A DNA stretch of 64,000 nucleotides, taken from contig JAPDPQ010000008.1 in assembly GCA_034506395.1 (NCBI GenBank), positions 62,001 through 126,000 on the forward strand. Direction: 5' to 3'. Shown here piece by piece: positions 62,766 through 64,000 of the stretch. Position 1 is the first letter of the stretch. Every line of letters begins with the position of its first letter. The translations under genes were made by a program, and so were the position numbers. The DNA comes from a candidate division KSB1 bacterium (GTDB lineage Bacteria > Zhuqueibacterota > Zhuqueibacteria > Thermofontimicrobiales > Thermofontimicrobiaceae). Under the pieces are notes generated by a model that saw only the letters and a program-made list of their open reading frames with translations, made no database searches and had not been told where the DNA came from.

Positions 62766-63299
62766 GTGCGTGAAATATACTTGGGGTTGGGTTCAAATTT
62801 AGGGGATCGCCTGCTCAATCTCACCACATGTTTGAATCGATTGCAAGAAAGCGGACTAATCGATATTATTCAACTATCCCCGATATATGAAACTGAGCCT
62901 GTTGGAGTGGCTGAGCAACCATGGTTTCTTAATATGGTCATTGAGATCGAAACCGAACTGACGCCACCACAACTGCTGCGAGTGACGCAGGCGACTGAAA
63001 GACAAATGGGAAGGATCCCAACGCACCGATGGGGACCTCGGGTGATTGATATTGATATTTTGAGCTTTGGGAAAACCATTTTAAGAGAGCCGATGCTCCA
63101 AATTCCTCATCGGATGCTGCATCAACGGAAGTTTGTGCTTTTGCCGCTTAGGGACATTGCCGTAAGGTTTGTCCATCCAGAATTGAATAGGGAGATTGAT
63201 CAATTGCTTGCTGCTTGCCAGGATAGGAGCCGGATCAACTTATTTATGGCTGTACAGGAACTAACTGGTATTCTAAATGATGGAAAAGCTGAAAGCTGA
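62766..63299 (+). CDS. folK: 2-amino-4-hydroxy-6-hydroxymethyldihydropteridine pyrophosphokinase
   Basis: 177 residues from the GTG at 62766. YLGLGSNLGDRLLNL, YETEPVG, QPWFLNMVIEIET, RWGPRVIDIDIL and PHRMLHQRKFVLLPL cover the HPPK motifs. Transfers pyrophosphate from ATP to the pterin in folate synthesis. The frame continues upstream through the promoter, so the GTG is the earliest sensible start. It overlaps the next gene by 23 bases. Confidence 0.92.
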   Translation: MREIYLGLGSNLGDRLLNLTTCLNRLQESGLIDIIQLSPIYETEPVGVAEQPWFLNMVIEIETELTPPQLLRVTQATERQMGRIPTHRWGPRVIDIDILSFGKTILREPMLQIPHRMLHQRKFVLLPLRDIAVRFVHPELNREIDQLLAACQDRSRINLFMAVQELTGILNDGKAES

Positions 63300-63915
63300 C
63301 TATATTGCTATCGAAGGGGTAATCGGGGTTGGCAAAACGACGCTTACCAGCAAGCTTGTTGAACGATTTAATGGCAAAGCGATATACGAGGAGGTCGAGG
63401 AAAACCCGTTTCTGGCTGATTTCTATAAAGATCCCAAGAGATTTGCCTTCCAGACGCAAATATTTTTCTTGCTCAGTCGCTATCGGCAACAACAAGAGAT
63501 CCCTCAACGAGAGCTTTTTCATCAATTACTTATTGCTGATTATTCTTTTTATAAAGATCGCATTTTTGCCCACTTAAATCTTGATGATCGGGAATTGGTT
63601 CTCTATGATAAGATTGCGACTTTATTGGAGCGGGATATTCCAAAACCAGACCTTTTAGTCTATTTAAAATCCACGCCTGATCGGCTGATACAAAATATAA
63701 AAAAACGTGGCCGAAGCTTTGAGCGCGATATTAGTTTTGAATATATCCAATCCTTGCATAAAGCATATAATGCGTTCTTTAACCATTACCATGAAACGCC
63801 ACTATTGATTATTAACACGGCGAGCATGGATTTTGTCAATAATCCAGATGATTTTGAGAAGATCGTGTCTTTGATAACTACTGACATCAAAGGCACTTTT
63901 ATTTACAACTCATAG
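63277..63915 (+). CDS. Deoxynucleoside kinase (deoxyadenosine/deoxyguanosine kinase family)
   Basis: 212 residues. P-loop EGVIGVGKTTL, then the Glu of EEVEENPFLADFYKDPKRFAFQTQIFFL, DYSFYKDRIFA and the lid RGRSFERDISFEYI. Phosphorylates deoxynucleosides in salvage. It overlaps folK by 23 bases, so the two are co-translated; this pairing is common in the FCB group. ATG 63277 or 63280 are possible starts. Confidence 0.9.
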   Translation: MMEKLKADYIAIEGVIGVGKTTLTSKLVERFNGKAIYEEVEENPFLADFYKDPKRFAFQTQIFFLLSRYRQQQEIPQRELFHQLLIADYSFYKDRIFAHLNLDDRELVLYDKIATLLERDIPKPDLLVYLKSTPDRLIQNIKKRGRSFERDISFEYIQSLHKAYNAFFNHYHETPLLIINTASMDFVNNPDDFEKIVSLITTDIKGTFIYNS

Positions 63916-63932
63916 ACATTAATAGTGAAAAC

Positions 63933-64000
63933 ATGTTAAGAATAATTTTACTAGGGCTATTGATCTACATAGCGCTAAAGCTATTGAAAGATTTTTTGAT
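63933..64000 (+). CDS. Partial gene for a membrane-anchored protein, cut by the window end
   Basis: ATG at 63933 opens a frame that runs off the window: MLRIILLGLLIYIALKLLKDF is a hydrophobic helix followed by the start of a basic segment. It lies 17 bases after the kinase stop, so it may be in the same operon. Family not recognisable from 22 residues. Confidence 0.5.
   Translation, partial: MLRIILLGLLIYIALKLLKDFL

Overview
The window is a chromosomal stretch of about 64 kb with moderate GC, dense genes and no phage, insertion sequence, CRISPR array, rRNA or tRNA that I can see. It probably comes from a Gram-negative member of the FCB superphylum (KSB1/Calditrichota/Zixibacteria-like). That placement is inference. 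It rests on three large secreted proteins with FlgD/type IX-like C-terminal tails, many lipoproteins, a PD40-TPR-CHAT giant protein, a Wza/Wzz export pair, sphingolipid-type genes and a folK-deoxynucleoside kinase pair.

Layout. 1-6.6 kb (minus): a surface polysaccharide operon with an SLBB outer-membrane export protein, a Wzz co-polymerase, and an oxidoreductase, hexapeptide acyltransferase and 2-epimerase that resemble WbpB/WbpD/WbpI. 7-12 kb: a secreted protein with five Ig-like repeats, preceded by a sigma-54-type promoter, and beside it a sigma-54 activator. 12-18 kb: lone ECF-type ATPase, dGTPase, TPR-redoxin lipoprotein, PHP phosphatase and a DUF2520 protein. 18.6-21 kb: a receiver/Zn-ribbon/degenerate-GGDEF regulator behind a near-perfect sigma-54 promoter, then a small lipoprotein. 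21-30.5 kb: a roughly 2820-residue protein with a beta-propeller and two CHAT domains, one of which has lost its catalytic residues, preceded by a DUF1318 gene. 31-40 kb: DUF948/YtxH pair, a PPi-type phosphofructokinase, an NlpC/P60 peptidase beside a dipeptide epimerase, a GNAT, two unrecognised proteins and RlmB.

40-44 kb (minus): a subtilase operon that begins with a separate propeptide-like lipoprotein. 44.7-49.9 kb: a putative bacterial ceramide module with serine palmitoyltransferase, a GNAT-type acyltransferase and a divergent NAD(P)-dependent reductase. A catalytically dead RNase H-like protein is coupled to the acyltransferase, and a Mut7-C protein plus a small conserved protein follow the reductase. 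50-55 kb: S9 peptidase lipoprotein and a lamin-tail-domain protein. 55-64 kb (plus): secD-secF, a STAS protein, purA behind an attenuator-like hairpin, groES-groEL under a perfect CIRCE operator, and folK with a deoxynucleoside kinase.

The strongest candidates for a second look are the ceramide module with its attached dead nuclease-like protein, the tandem active/dead CHAT giant, the protease with a separate propeptide-like lipoprotein, and the sigma-54 promoters. Functions are read from sequence motifs and memory of families. No database search was run.
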